Of a stretch of 25,955 nucleotides of DNA, positions 14,754 to 22,272 are shown in pieces; the first letter of the stretch is position 1; each line of letters begins with the position of its first letter. Source of the stretch: a virus. Under the pieces are notes generated by a model. It made no database searches. It was given only the letters and a program-made list of their open reading frames with translations, and was not told the origin of the DNA. A program made the position numbers and the translations under genes. Where the stretch lies: IMG/VR virus record IMGVR_UViG_3300020195_001266, positions 1 to 25,955 of that record; one strand, 5' to 3'.

Positions 14754-15020
14754 ATGAAAAGATGCTTTGATTGCAGGAAAGAGATATCAGATAAACTACT
14801 CCGGTGTGAGTCATGCGCTCAGGAATCTGTGGCTTCATTCGAGAAGGCCAGACGGCCTTTGACTGACTATGAGAGGCTAAAACTGTCATGGTACAGGAGT
14901 GAGAAGAAATGGATAGACCACATCCAAAACCGTCAGGTTATTACCGATAAACAGGGTAAAAAACATGCCGTAACTGTTGATCCCCGTGGTAATATTAGGC
15001 CAATGCCCCAACCCAAATGA
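14754..15020 (+). CDS. Zinc-ribbon-like small protein
   Basis: This 88-aa protein carries two CxxC knuckles at its N-terminus (CFDC at residues 4-7 and CESC at 18-21), spaced like a four-cysteine zinc ribbon. A helical basic region (FEKARRPLTDYERLKLSWYR) and a short C-terminal domain (KHAVTVDPRGNIRPMP) follow. Such small zinc-ribbon proteins in phages can bind nucleic acid or simply be stable scaffolding, and no specific function can be claimed. Its stop overlaps the next gene by 4 nt (ATGA), so it is co-translated with the glycosyltransferase-like gene. Confidence 0.65.
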   Translation: MKRCFDCRKEISDKLLRCESCAQESVASFEKARRPLTDYERLKLSWYRSEKKWIDHIQNRQVITDKQGKKHAVTVDPRGNIRPMPQPK

Positions 15021-15646
15021 TAGCTTGCTGCACTCCATCCAGAGGCCTTATATACTCAAGGACTGTAGAGTCTCTCTTTGCAGGTATGGATGCCTTAAGG
15101 GAGAAGGGATTTGAAGCTAAACTCTACCTTTCCCATGACAAACCCATACCAGAATGTCATAACTACTGTATAGAAAAAGCCTTAGCGGACGGGGCGGATA
15201 CCATCTTCTTTATAGAGGAGGATATGTATGTTGCCCCCGATACCTTTGTAGCTATAGCCACCCACCCAGCAGACCTAGTTACAGTCCAGTATAATGACAA
15301 GAACGGTTCCCCTTTCGGAATTATCCACAAGAACGTCCAAGGTGAGGTGCTATGGTCAGGTTTGGGTGCTACTGCCGTAAAAAGGGCTGTTTTAGAGGCC
15401 TTAGGCACGCCATACCTGTCTACTGACAGAAGGTACAAGATAGTCCGGGGTGGTAACCTTGAGGCTATAGAAAACCCGGGATCCCCTTGGAGCTATGGCG
15501 GACTGGATGTAGACTTTTATACTAGAGCCCGTGCTAAGGGCTTTAAGATAACGGTACTGGAGAACCATAGAGCCCACCACTTTAAACTGCACAAGCTGGG
15601 TGAGGAATATACCAACAACGGCTGTCACGATATACGGGAGGTATAA
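15017..15646 (+). CDS. GT-A-fold glycosyltransferase-like protein next to the capsid gene
   Basis: The 209-aa protein starts MIACCTPSRGLIYSRTVESL. It carries a predicted donor-binding strand ending in an acidic motif, DTIFFIEEDMYVAPDT (about residues 61-76), in the place of DxD. A later segment reads SPWSYGGLDVDFYTRARAKG (about 156-175), where the D-V-D-F element resembles the catalytic or acceptor acidic patch of GT2-type enzymes. HRAHHFKLHKLGEE near the end is a histidine-rich metal-site candidate. It could glycosylate a virion protein, since it is embedded in the structural block 370 bp after the capsid gene, whereas the main glycosyltransferase cluster is on the other strand. It could also be a glycan-remodelling enzyme of another kind. 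Donor and target are unknown. Confidence 0.7.
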   Translation: MIACCTPSRGLIYSRTVESLFAGMDALREKGFEAKLYLSHDKPIPECHNYCIEKALADGADTIFFIEEDMYVAPDTFVAIATHPADLVTVQYNDKNGSPFGIIHKNVQGEVLWSGLGATAVKRAVLEALGTPYLSTDRRYKIVRGGNLEAIENPGSPWSYGGLDVDFYTRARAKGFKITVLENHRAHHFKLHKLGEEYTNNGCHDIREV

Positions 15647-15650
15647 TCCC

Positions 15651-15679
15651 TTGACTTTAAGGAAAGTAAGTTCAATACT
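15651..15679 (+). promoter_or_regulatory. Candidate leaderless promoter (TTGACTTTAAGG box)
   Basis: TTGACT (start of TTGACTTTAAGG) is followed after 17 nt by AATACT (four of six -10 bases), and the ATG at 15688 comes 8 nt later. No Shine-Dalgarno is present. Confidence 0.5.
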
Positions 15680-15687
15680 AGTTGTAT

Positions 15688-15798
15688 ATGCCTCAAAATA
15701 AATTGAGCTTAAGAGAGAAGATCAAACAAAAATCCAATACTATGCAGGCACAAAGCTTTATGAAGAAATTCCATGAGATGAAAAAGAAAGGTAAATAA
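15688..15798 (+). CDS. Very small basic protein (36 aa)
   Basis: The ORF starts MPQNKLSLREKIKQKSNTMQ, continues AQSFMKKFHEMKKKGK and stops in TAATG, sharing its last base with the next ATG. It is strongly basic and helical. Two things support it as a gene: the tight coupling to the 192-aa structural gene, and the promoter-like box whose predicted start is at this ATG. Nothing in the sequence indicates a function. A DNA- or RNA-binding peptide, or a leader used only to couple translation, are both possible. Confidence 0.5.
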   Translation: MPQNKLSLREKIKQKSNTMQAQSFMKKFHEMKKKGK

Positions 15799-16376
15799 TG
15801 GCTACACTTGGAGCAGGCAGATACAGCGTAAATACCCCCAACCCCCCCGCTGGTGACCAGGGCGAGGTACCTTTAAGGGTTAACCAGGATGGATCTTTAC
15901 AAACTTCAGGTGGTGGCTCCGCCACCGCAGATGGGTCAACATTTACCCCAGGGACTACCAGCGGAACAATAGCCGAAGGTGTCTACGAATCTACACCGAC
16001 CACAGTCACCGACAATAAGGCCGCGGCTATAGGGATTGACAACAAGCGGAACGTCAAAGTCACCCTGGGCACGGCGCTGGCCAAGACCATCGATTCGGTG
16101 ACCGTCAGGCCAGAGGCCGCCACCTACACCAACATCACTGCCAGCACGCTCATCAGGACGGGAGCGGGTATCCTGGTCGGGATGTACGTCAACAGCACCT
16201 CCACGGGGACGATTAAATTCTGGGATAACACCTCGGCAGCCACTACAGTTATCAATAACACCATCACCCCAGCGATCGGCTGGCACAACTTGGGGAACGC
16301 TGCCTTCACGACAGGGCTCTATGCTACGATAGCCAGCACCCTCGACGTAACTATCTATTGGATCCCAACACCTTAA
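15798..16376 (+). CDS. Virion structural protein with shared C-terminal beta domain
   Basis: The 192-aa protein starts MATLGAGRYSVNTPNPPAGD and has a Gly/Ser/Thr-rich N-terminal half. After TDNKAAAIGIDNKRNVKV, the C-terminal 57 residues (TGTIKFWDNTSAATT onward) match the end of the 609-aa protein at 9129 very closely: both have IKxWDNTSAATTVxxNTxTP and finish in a strand DxTxxW/F. The shared piece is probably a trimerising or capping beta domain of surface fibres. The stretch about 16010-16340 is visibly richer in G and C, with C/G-ended codons, than the flanking genes. It is coupled to the 36-aa ORF upstream. Confidence 0.65.
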   Translation: MATLGAGRYSVNTPNPPAGDQGEVPLRVNQDGSLQTSGGGSATADGSTFTPGTTSGTIAEGVYESTPTTVTDNKAAAIGIDNKRNVKVTLGTALAKTIDSVTVRPEAATYTNITASTLIRTGAGILVGMYVNSTSTGTIKFWDNTSAATTVINNTITPAIGWHNLGNAAFTTGLYATIASTLDVTIYWIPTP

Positions 16377-16381
16377 TTACT

Positions 16382-17764
16382 ATGTCCAGGACTACAGCAG
16401 CTCAAAGACATATAGTTAGAGACTTCGGAACGTGTGTTCGAGTTCCGGGAGGCGCCTCATCGTCTTGCTCGACACTCGCCAATGGGGTCTGGACTACGGC
16501 AAAGACCAACGTTAGCATGGGCGCATGGTTCAGGACATCTAACTACAAGACTGACAGACAGCCGATCATTTCTAATGGGTTGAGTGCGGCGAGTAATACC
16601 GGATATGCATTAATTCTTAGCGGCAACGGTACTACGGATGGATCTATCTATATCCTGAACCATAATGTTGTGTGGATAGACGCTGGCTTTAAGGTCCAAG
16701 ATAGTTCTCGACATCACATTATGCTTACTGTTGATGGCTCAGGAAATGCCGTAATATATCTCGATGGCATAAGTAGATATACGGGAACTCCTCCGATCGG
16801 TAACCCCTCTGCTAACAGCAATATCGGCAATGATGGGGCTGCTAACTTCTTTGGCCTAATTGATGACGCAAGATTCTATTCCCGTCAACTCACTAGTACC
16901 GAGGTTTTAAACCTGTATTATGGAATAGAACCTTCTCCTGGACCTATCAACTGGTATAAGTTTGATGAAGGGTCTGGTGCAACAGCCAGTGATAGCGGAT
17001 CATCAGCTAAAACGGCTACGATTGATGGATATACGTATTCCACAGATGTCTTCATGAAACCTAGAACTACAGCAGCACAAAGACAGGTAGTTAGAGACTT
17101 TGGGACGTGTTTGAATTTTAGCACTAGTGGGGGTACCAATGAAGTGATCAAGACAGGAATCACTGGAGTAAATTATACTGAATTTAGTGTTTCTATCTGG
17201 TTAAAGCCATTTAGACAAACAGGTAATTCTGGTTATTGTGACTTCTGGGGAATAGAAGGGGCTTCAGCAAGTAAGCTGGTATTAGAATCAAATTCAACAT
17301 TCCCCAATGTATTCATCATTAGTGGTCTTGCAGGTGGTGATTCTATATCCACTTCCAAGAATATGGTATCAGATGGTCTTTGGCATAATTTAGTCTACAC
17401 AGCGTCAAAATCTGGAAATAGTGCCGTTCTATATCTTGACGGAGTCTCAATAGGCACTTCAGTATGGAACCCTGCATCAGAAAATATCACAAATTTTACA
17501 GTGGCTAATCGTACTGCGACAGATGCTAGAGAGGCAAGTGGCTTTTATGATGAGGCAATCCTCTTTTCCAGAAGTCTCACAGCAGCAGAAGTAACAGGTA
17601 TTTATTATGGCACTAGTATCCCAGCGGAAAGAATACTCTACTGGAAGCTCGATGAAGGTAGTGGCACTTCAGCCACAGACTCATCAGGTAACTCTAACAC
17701 GGGTACCATCACAGGCGCTACCTATTCCTCAGATGTGGTAATGTTAGCAAGGACAACAGCATGA
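16382..17764 (+). CDS. Double LamG-domain adhesin
   Basis: The 460-aa protein (ATG at 16382; an in-frame ATG at 16358 lies inside the previous gene) holds two LamG/jelly-roll modules. Each is preceded by nearly the same seam: SRTTAAQRHIVRDFGTC at the start and PRTTAAQRQVVRDFGTCLNF in the middle (about 17057). Module marks are ISMGAWFRTS-type strands, HHIMLTVDGSGNAVIYLDG, FFGLIDDARFYSRQLTSTEV, and in module two SVSIWLKPF, LVYTASKSGNSAVLYLDG and FYDEAILFSRSLTAAEV. Each module ends with WYKFDEGSG or WKLDEGSG plus GYTYSTDV or GATYSSDV. The protein stops at ARTTA, the first residues of a third seam, as if cut at a recombination joint. It is likely a carbohydrate-binding virion adhesin. Confidence 0.78.
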   Translation: MSRTTAAQRHIVRDFGTCVRVPGGASSSCSTLANGVWTTAKTNVSMGAWFRTSNYKTDRQPIISNGLSAASNTGYALILSGNGTTDGSIYILNHNVVWIDAGFKVQDSSRHHIMLTVDGSGNAVIYLDGISRYTGTPPIGNPSANSNIGNDGAANFFGLIDDARFYSRQLTSTEVLNLYYGIEPSPGPINWYKFDEGSGATASDSGSSAKTATIDGYTYSTDVFMKPRTTAAQRQVVRDFGTCLNFSTSGGTNEVIKTGITGVNYTEFSVSIWLKPFRQTGNSGYCDFWGIEGASASKLVLESNSTFPNVFIISGLAGGDSISTSKNMVSDGLWHNLVYTASKSGNSAVLYLDGVSIGTSVWNPASENITNFTVANRTATDAREASGFYDEAILFSRSLTAAEVTGIYYGTSIPAERILYWKLDEGSGTSATDSSGNSNTGTITGATYSSDVVMLARTTA

Positions 17765-17765
17765 T

Positions 17766-18242
17766 ATGGCAGCTCCACAACCAGTAGCAGAAAACTACGC
17801 ACAACCGGCCTTACCTACCACCAAGTCAGGGTGGGCTATTAACTGTTTAGATTACCAGATACTCACCAAGTCAGACGGATGGAACCAGAGCCAGGCAGCC
17901 CGGCTTAATGAGTTTCAGGAGGCTGTAAATGTAGGTGGCATTAACTATGTGGCTTTAGCTTTCCCCTCATGTAAAATCATGATCGGAGAATGGGGTTTTC
18001 ATACAGTGACTGATTATGGAGAGGGTGTGCAGTATGGAACTTATGACCGAGTTTGCACAGCCCTTAGGAACAAAAGCTTTGTGATCGGAGTTAACTTTTG
18101 GAATCACTTAGGGCAGACTCAGTCGTCACTCTGGACAGATGCATCAGGGACTATAATCAAGGGCGGGAGGAAAGCAGTTAACGCACTAAGATTGGCATTT
18201 AACGCAGGAAACAAAACCTTTGGTTGGAGGGTTAGGATTTAA
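17766..18242 (+). CDS. Glycoside-hydrolase-like protein, C-terminal half only
   Basis: The 158-aa protein has MIGEWGFHTVTDYGE (about residues 72-86) and later GVNFWNHLGQTQSSLW (about 128-143). A strand ending in E-W-G, followed by a helix and a strand ending in F-W, is how the last barrel strands of many (beta/alpha)8 glycosidases read, with the Glu as nucleophile. The first 60 residues do not supply barrel strands 1-6 or an 'NE' acid/base, so alone it would lack half the catalytic pair. It may be a truncated enzyme, a non-catalytic sugar binder, or a partner of the complete glycosidase that follows 5 nt later. No Shine-Dalgarno is seen. Confidence 0.5.
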   Translation: MAAPQPVAENYAQPALPTTKSGWAINCLDYQILTKSDGWNQSQAARLNEFQEAVNVGGINYVALAFPSCKIMIGEWGFHTVTDYGEGVQYGTYDRVCTALRNKSFVIGVNFWNHLGQTQSSLWTDASGTIIKGGRKAVNALRLAFNAGNKTFGWRVRI

Positions 18243-18247
18243 TAATT

Positions 18248-19735
18248 ATGTCTTATGTCACCCGTTCAGGTTCAGAATTCAGGCTAGATGGTAAGAAGTT
18301 TAGATTTATCGGGTTTAACTACTACCCCGGTATTATAGACCAGCCCTCACAAGCCTCAATCCAAACTTTATTTACCAATGCCCTCAAAAAGGGTGTGACA
18401 GTTTTTAGGATGTGGTGTTTTGACAGGGGAAACTTACCCACTAACTCCACAGGTAACTTTAGATATGAGTCAGGAGGAGCATTACTGCAAAGGGAGGCAA
18501 CCTTTGCCCATTTAGACATGGTGCTGGATGAAGCCAGGCAACGGGGTATTAAGGTTATTTTATCTCTATCAGATAACCCAACCTATAAAACCAAGGAAAA
18601 TTATGTTCGGTGGTCGGATGCGATTCACGGTACTGATTACTGGACTCCTATATCCAAGTCAGTCTCAGGGGCAGTCTTGGCTTCCAACACCATAACAGTT
18701 ACCACAGCCGCAGCTCATGGATACCATGTTGGGCAAATTGTTACTACCTCAGGTGCAAACGAAGCTGACTTTAATAATGGGGCATTTATCCGGACTGTGC
18801 CTACAACCACAACCTTTACCTATGCTAAAACAGGAGCCAATGCCACAGCTACGGGAACCATGGCAGTCATCAGAAATGCTTCCTACAAGACCCAGAACTT
18901 TTACAGGGATTCCAACTGTAAGCAAATGTTTAAGGATTTTGGGACTATTTTGGCTGACCGGACAAATACCATAAACGGTAGGGTTTACAGTTCAGATGAT
19001 ACTATCTTTGCCGTAGAGATGGGAAATGAGCTTAGGTATGACCAGGATAATGACCCTTGGATAAACTCAACCTCTTCCCATAACTTAACCACTATGGAAA
19101 CCTGGATAACTGAGATGGCCTCACACATCAAGACTAAATTCCCCAATCACCTGTGTACATTCGGGGCAATGTCGCATACCTGGCAGTGGAATGATGGTGA
19201 CACCGTCTCTAACGGAACTTATTACGGAGTTGATTATGGCCGGATTTCTGCAATGACAAATATTGACTACCTGGATTTCCACCTTTACCCAAACCAGGCA
19301 GACAATGTTAATTTACAAACCTTTGGCCAGAGGTTAGGTTGGCCTAATTCAGTGTCCAAGGGTGGATTCTTAGCCCAGATTAAAGATTATATCTCTGTAG
19401 GACATGCTAACGGAAAACCTGTTGTTTGTGCCGAAACAGGGCTAGTGAGTGAAATTACAGCTTCAAGGGTGCATTATCCGCTATACCCCAGACACGACTA
19501 TATGAGGCAGTTTGCCAAGGACTTTTTTGGATTTGGTGGGGATGGTATTCTCATCTGGCATGCAGCCTCAGGTGCAACATCAGGCAGTTATGATGTGGCT
19601 TTAGCTGCTACAGGCGGAGAGAATATTAACACTAATTCAAACGATACTAAACTAGTCTCAGTAATTCATCAAATGAACTACAACGCTAATGGTCAAAGAA
19701 TCCCAATAGAAGCAATAAGCGGAATTGATATCTAA
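18248..19735 (+). CDS. GH5-type glycoside hydrolase (mannanase-like) with inserted beta domain
   Basis: The 495-aa protein is a (beta/alpha)8 glycosidase resembling GH5 mannanases (GH5_7 style). It opens EFRLDGKKFRFIGFNYYPG, then GVTVFRMWCFDRG. The acid/base is in FAVEMGNELR (Asn260-Glu261), HLYP near His345, the nucleophile in VVCAETGL (Glu396), and the substrate-binding LIWH at Trp437. Both catalytic Glu are present, so it is probably active. Residues about 138-208 interrupt the barrel with a small beta domain (NTITVTTAAAHGYHVGQIVT, then TTTTFTYAKTG) of a type common in phage fibres. There is no signal peptide, so it is likely virion-borne and degrades a host surface polysaccharide. Confidence 0.82.
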   Translation: MSYVTRSGSEFRLDGKKFRFIGFNYYPGIIDQPSQASIQTLFTNALKKGVTVFRMWCFDRGNLPTNSTGNFRYESGGALLQREATFAHLDMVLDEARQRGIKVILSLSDNPTYKTKENYVRWSDAIHGTDYWTPISKSVSGAVLASNTITVTTAAAHGYHVGQIVTTSGANEADFNNGAFIRTVPTTTTFTYAKTGANATATGTMAVIRNASYKTQNFYRDSNCKQMFKDFGTILADRTNTINGRVYSSDDTIFAVEMGNELRYDQDNDPWINSTSSHNLTTMETWITEMASHIKTKFPNHLCTFGAMSHTWQWNDGDTVSNGTYYGVDYGRISAMTNIDYLDFHLYPNQADNVNLQTFGQRLGWPNSVSKGGFLAQIKDYISVGHANGKPVVCAETGLVSEITASRVHYPLYPRHDYMRQFAKDFFGFGGDGILIWHAASGATSGSYDVALAATGGENINTNSNDTKLVSVIHQMNYNANGQRIPIEAISGIDI

Positions 19736-19741
19736 TCCTGT

Positions 19742-19770
19742 TTGACTTTTAGCTCCCATTAGACTTTAAT
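19742..19770 (+). promoter_or_regulatory. Candidate leaderless promoter of the adaptor-tail block
   Basis: TTGACT (in TTGACTTTTAG) and TTTAAT are separated by exactly 17 nt, each matching five of six consensus bases. The ATG at 19779 follows the -10 by 8 nt, and no Shine-Dalgarno fits in the 43-bp gap. Confidence 0.6.
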
Positions 19771-19778
19771 CAAGATGT

Positions 19779-20498
19779 ATGGCTCAAGATAATCCAACCT
19801 ATACAGTCTCCGATGTTATAACTGATGTTAACAATAGAACCAGGAATCCAGGACTTTCCAACTCGGTCCTGATCCCTTGGGTCTCCTATGCCTATAACAG
19901 GCTGTATAACAAGATCTTAAACGTTAACCAACAGATTAAAGAACAGCTCTTCTCAGCTTATACTACTATTCCTTTAGTCTCTGGAACCAGTGAGTACACC
20001 ATTACCACCTATATGCCCCGTTATCACTCCATGATCAAGGTAGAAATGCTTTATGGAGCTACAGGAGACCAGAGGGTGACAGCCCGGAAGATCCCTTCTA
20101 TCGCTTACTGGAAACTTCAAAATCAGGTCTCAACCTCATATGCTAACAAAGGTGCGCCTATGTGGTATATCTTAGGCTCTTTAATCGGTTTTATACCCAC
20201 CCCTGATGGAGGTACTGCATATATCTGGTATGTTAAAAGGGGTACCCAGTTAACAGAGGTAGCGGATGCGATAGATATCCCCTACAGGTATGTTTACCCG
20301 GTTATAGATTACGTTGAAGCCAAAATTATCGCTAGGATTAATGAGGATTATTCCACAGCTGATATGCTTGAGCGTAAATTTGCCTCCCAACTTGAAGAGG
20401 TAGCCGAAATGGTTGATGGTGAGTACTCCGAGTTTGAAGGTAACTCCATAGTTGACATGGAGGGAGGGGTGGAGCTAAATCCATTCGCCGAGCCATGA
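19779..20498 (+). CDS. Head-tail adaptor (P22 gp4 / T7 gp11-like)
   Basis: The 239-aa protein is helical at its start (YTVSDVITDVNNRTRNPGLS, NSVLIPWVSYAYNRLYNKI). A beta section follows (IPLVSGTSEYTITTYMPRYH, SMIKVEMLY), and it closes with long helices (RYVYPVIDYVEAKIIARINE, DMLERKFASQLEEVAEMV). Helix, 'VSGTSEYxI' hairpin, 'MWY...GFIPTP' and a C-terminal helix are typical of ring adaptors that extend the portal in short-tailed phages. Position after the head genes and before a nozzle-like protein supports it. The next gene overlaps by 4 nt. Assignment to a specific family needs a profile search. Confidence 0.65.
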   Translation: MAQDNPTYTVSDVITDVNNRTRNPGLSNSVLIPWVSYAYNRLYNKILNVNQQIKEQLFSAYTTIPLVSGTSEYTITTYMPRYHSMIKVEMLYGATGDQRVTARKIPSIAYWKLQNQVSTSYANKGAPMWYILGSLIGFIPTPDGGTAYIWYVKRGTQLTEVADAIDIPYRYVYPVIDYVEAKIIARINEDYSTADMLERKFASQLEEVAEMVDGEYSEFEGNSIVDMEGGVELNPFAEP

Positions 20499-20707
20499 AT
20501 GACAAAGATAGGCCTAACACTAGTATCCCTACCAGGTTACAAATTATCCAAAAGCTTAACGATTTAAAAAAAGATAATACAATTAAGATAAAACAGGATA
20601 AAAAGGAGAAGGTCGTAACCCATATTAAGGGTGTTTTCCCTAACTTATCAGGAGCTGACCTACAGGCCATAACGGATGACTTAGAATCGTATAAGGAGCT
20701 TGAATGA
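20495..20707 (+). CDS. Small hypothetical protein (70 aa)
   Basis: I do not recognise this short, lysine-rich helical protein (QIIQKLNDLKKDNTIKIKQD, ending ITDDLESYKELE). Its start overlaps the adaptor stop (ATGA). Its final codons contain the ribosome site AAGGAG used by the nozzle-like gene, so it is a coupled member of the operon. It could be a tail-assembly chaperone, judging only by its position between adaptor and nozzle. Confidence 0.6.
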   Translation: MNDKDRPNTSIPTRLQIIQKLNDLKKDNTIKIKQDKKEKVVTHIKGVFPNLSGADLQAITDDLESYKELE

Positions 20708-20708
20708 A

Positions 20709-22241
20709 ATGCTTAGGAACCCGCAGGAAAACTTTGAACATAAGTATTTTTTCACTATTAAAGACCGTGATGATGGCCAGATAATCTCCGACTATTATGC
20801 TACTAATGTAGAAAACTTAATCCTCCGCAACGCCCAACAGCCGGAACTTCGGGATGGGTTAACAGCCAGGGGTACAAGCCCGGCTAAGACTAACCTAGGA
20901 TCGGATGCACTGTATAAAGCCAACGGTTTAAAGAAGTTTTTAAGGGTAGTCAACGGTGCTGCCAATACATCTAAGTTCCAATCCTCAGATGAGGGTATCA
21001 CCTGGTCAGACGTTTCAGGTGGGACGCTTAGGACAACTGATGCGCTATGGAGTTTTGCCCAGGCCAACGATAACCTCTACGGTGTTAACGGCAATGATAC
21101 CCCTATTAAGTTTGACGGTTCAGTCATTACCACGATAGCGGCTATTCCCCAAGGTTATTACTGTACCTGGTGGAAAAACCACTTTTGGGTCTTTAGGAAT
21201 CCGACATATAAGGACAGGGTCTATTTTTCTAACCCTAATGATCCCGAGCTTTGGACAGGGTCAGACTATGTCAATGTTAATTTAGGGGATCAATCACTAG
21301 GCACCGGCATCAAAGGGACAGGCGGTTTTACGGGTAGGCTTTATTTGGGTAAGGAACGTTCAGTTTGGTACATCACTGGTACTGCGGCAGCCAATTGGGC
21401 GTTGTCTATCCTAACCTATGATCACGGCGTTGCCTCCCATGAGTCAATGATCAACGCCCAAAACGGGATGCTTTGTATAGATTTAGAGGGAAACGTCAGG
21501 AACCTATACAGGTCATCAACCGATGACCCCTTTTCCTCCCTTTTATCAAAAGATATTCCCCAAACCATTGCTGCTTTGAACAAATCATCTATTAGACTAT
21601 CCTCAGCTGTCTTTTATAACAACTTTGCCCTGTTTTTTGTACCTTACGGAGTCTCTTCCGTTAATAACTACGTTTTATGCTATGACATATTGGCTAATTT
21701 AGGCAAAGGGGGGTTTACTAAATTTACTAATTGGAATGTAGCCCGGGCTACTATCTTTAATGAATCCAACAAACCCAAGCTTTTTATGCACGATTCAAGG
21801 GTAGCTAACGGCCAAACCTATGAGTGGATAGGCACCTCGGATAACGGACAGGCTATAACGGGTAGGTTTGAGACAAAGATATATGATTTTGGGGTAGCAG
21901 ACCAGGAAAAACGCTTCGCCTACTCTTATGCCTTTGCCCCAGCATTGGGAAATTACACATATAACTTCTTTGCCTCAATTGACCGCTATTACTACACTTT
22001 GCTTAAAGCATTATCTTTGCTGGGTACAGGAAATAAGTTGTTAGGGTCAACTTGGACGTTAGGGACAGATAAGTTAGGATCCGGTGGTTTTGTCAAAAAC
22101 CAGATTAATTTTACCGATAACGGTGGTACACCCGAGGGAACAACTGTCCAAGTTAAGCTGGAATTGGAATCATCATCAATTAAGCTTCAGGTCAGGCAAT
22201 TTACTATACATTTCAGACCGTATGCATTACGCAGCAATTGA
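20709..22241 (+). CDS. Tail nozzle / stabilisation protein (P22 gp10 / T7 gp12-like)
   Basis: The 510-aa protein is read from the ATG at 20709, 10 nt after AGGAG; a TTG at 20700 in the same frame sits almost on that site. It has an N-terminal NLILRNAQQPELRDGLTARG. Then comes a run of beta-propeller-like strands around WSFAQANDNLYGVNGNDTPI, then GYYCTWWKNHFWVFRNPTYK, with DRVYFSNPNDPELW. The C-terminal part is a separate beta domain (RFETKIYDFGVADQEKRFAY, QVRQFTIHFRPYAL). 'RVYFSxPNDPExW' is a hallmark of many short-tail nozzle/tubular B-type proteins, which close the tail tube under the adaptor. Confidence 0.7.
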   Translation: MLRNPQENFEHKYFFTIKDRDDGQIISDYYATNVENLILRNAQQPELRDGLTARGTSPAKTNLGSDALYKANGLKKFLRVVNGAANTSKFQSSDEGITWSDVSGGTLRTTDALWSFAQANDNLYGVNGNDTPIKFDGSVITTIAAIPQGYYCTWWKNHFWVFRNPTYKDRVYFSNPNDPELWTGSDYVNVNLGDQSLGTGIKGTGGFTGRLYLGKERSVWYITGTAAANWALSILTYDHGVASHESMINAQNGMLCIDLEGNVRNLYRSSTDDPFSSLLSKDIPQTIAALNKSSIRLSSAVFYNNFALFFVPYGVSSVNNYVLCYDILANLGKGGFTKFTNWNVARATIFNESNKPKLFMHDSRVANGQTYEWIGTSDNGQAITGRFETKIYDFGVADQEKRFAYSYAFAPALGNYTYNFFASIDRYYYTLLKALSLLGTGNKLLGSTWTLGTDKLGSGGFVKNQINFTDNGGTPEGTTVQVKLELESSSIKLQVRQFTIHFRPYALRSN

Positions 22242-22266
22242 CTTTAAGGCGGGATAATATAAAGAT
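22238..22266 (+). promoter_or_regulatory. TTGACTTTAAGG box plus ATAATATAAAGAT element
   Basis: TTGACTTTAAGG starts 35 nt before the ATG at 22273. A TATAAA at 22258-22263 lies 9 nt before it, giving a short 14-nt spacer. The 13-mer ATAATATAAAGAT (22254-22266) recurs exactly at 23928-23940. Confidence 0.4.
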
Positions 22267-22272
22267 AGAACA

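Noticed and set aside
16382-17764. Diversity-generating retroelement acting on the LamG genes
   Set aside because: No reverse transcriptase gene and no template/variable repeat pair with adenine-biased changes is visible.
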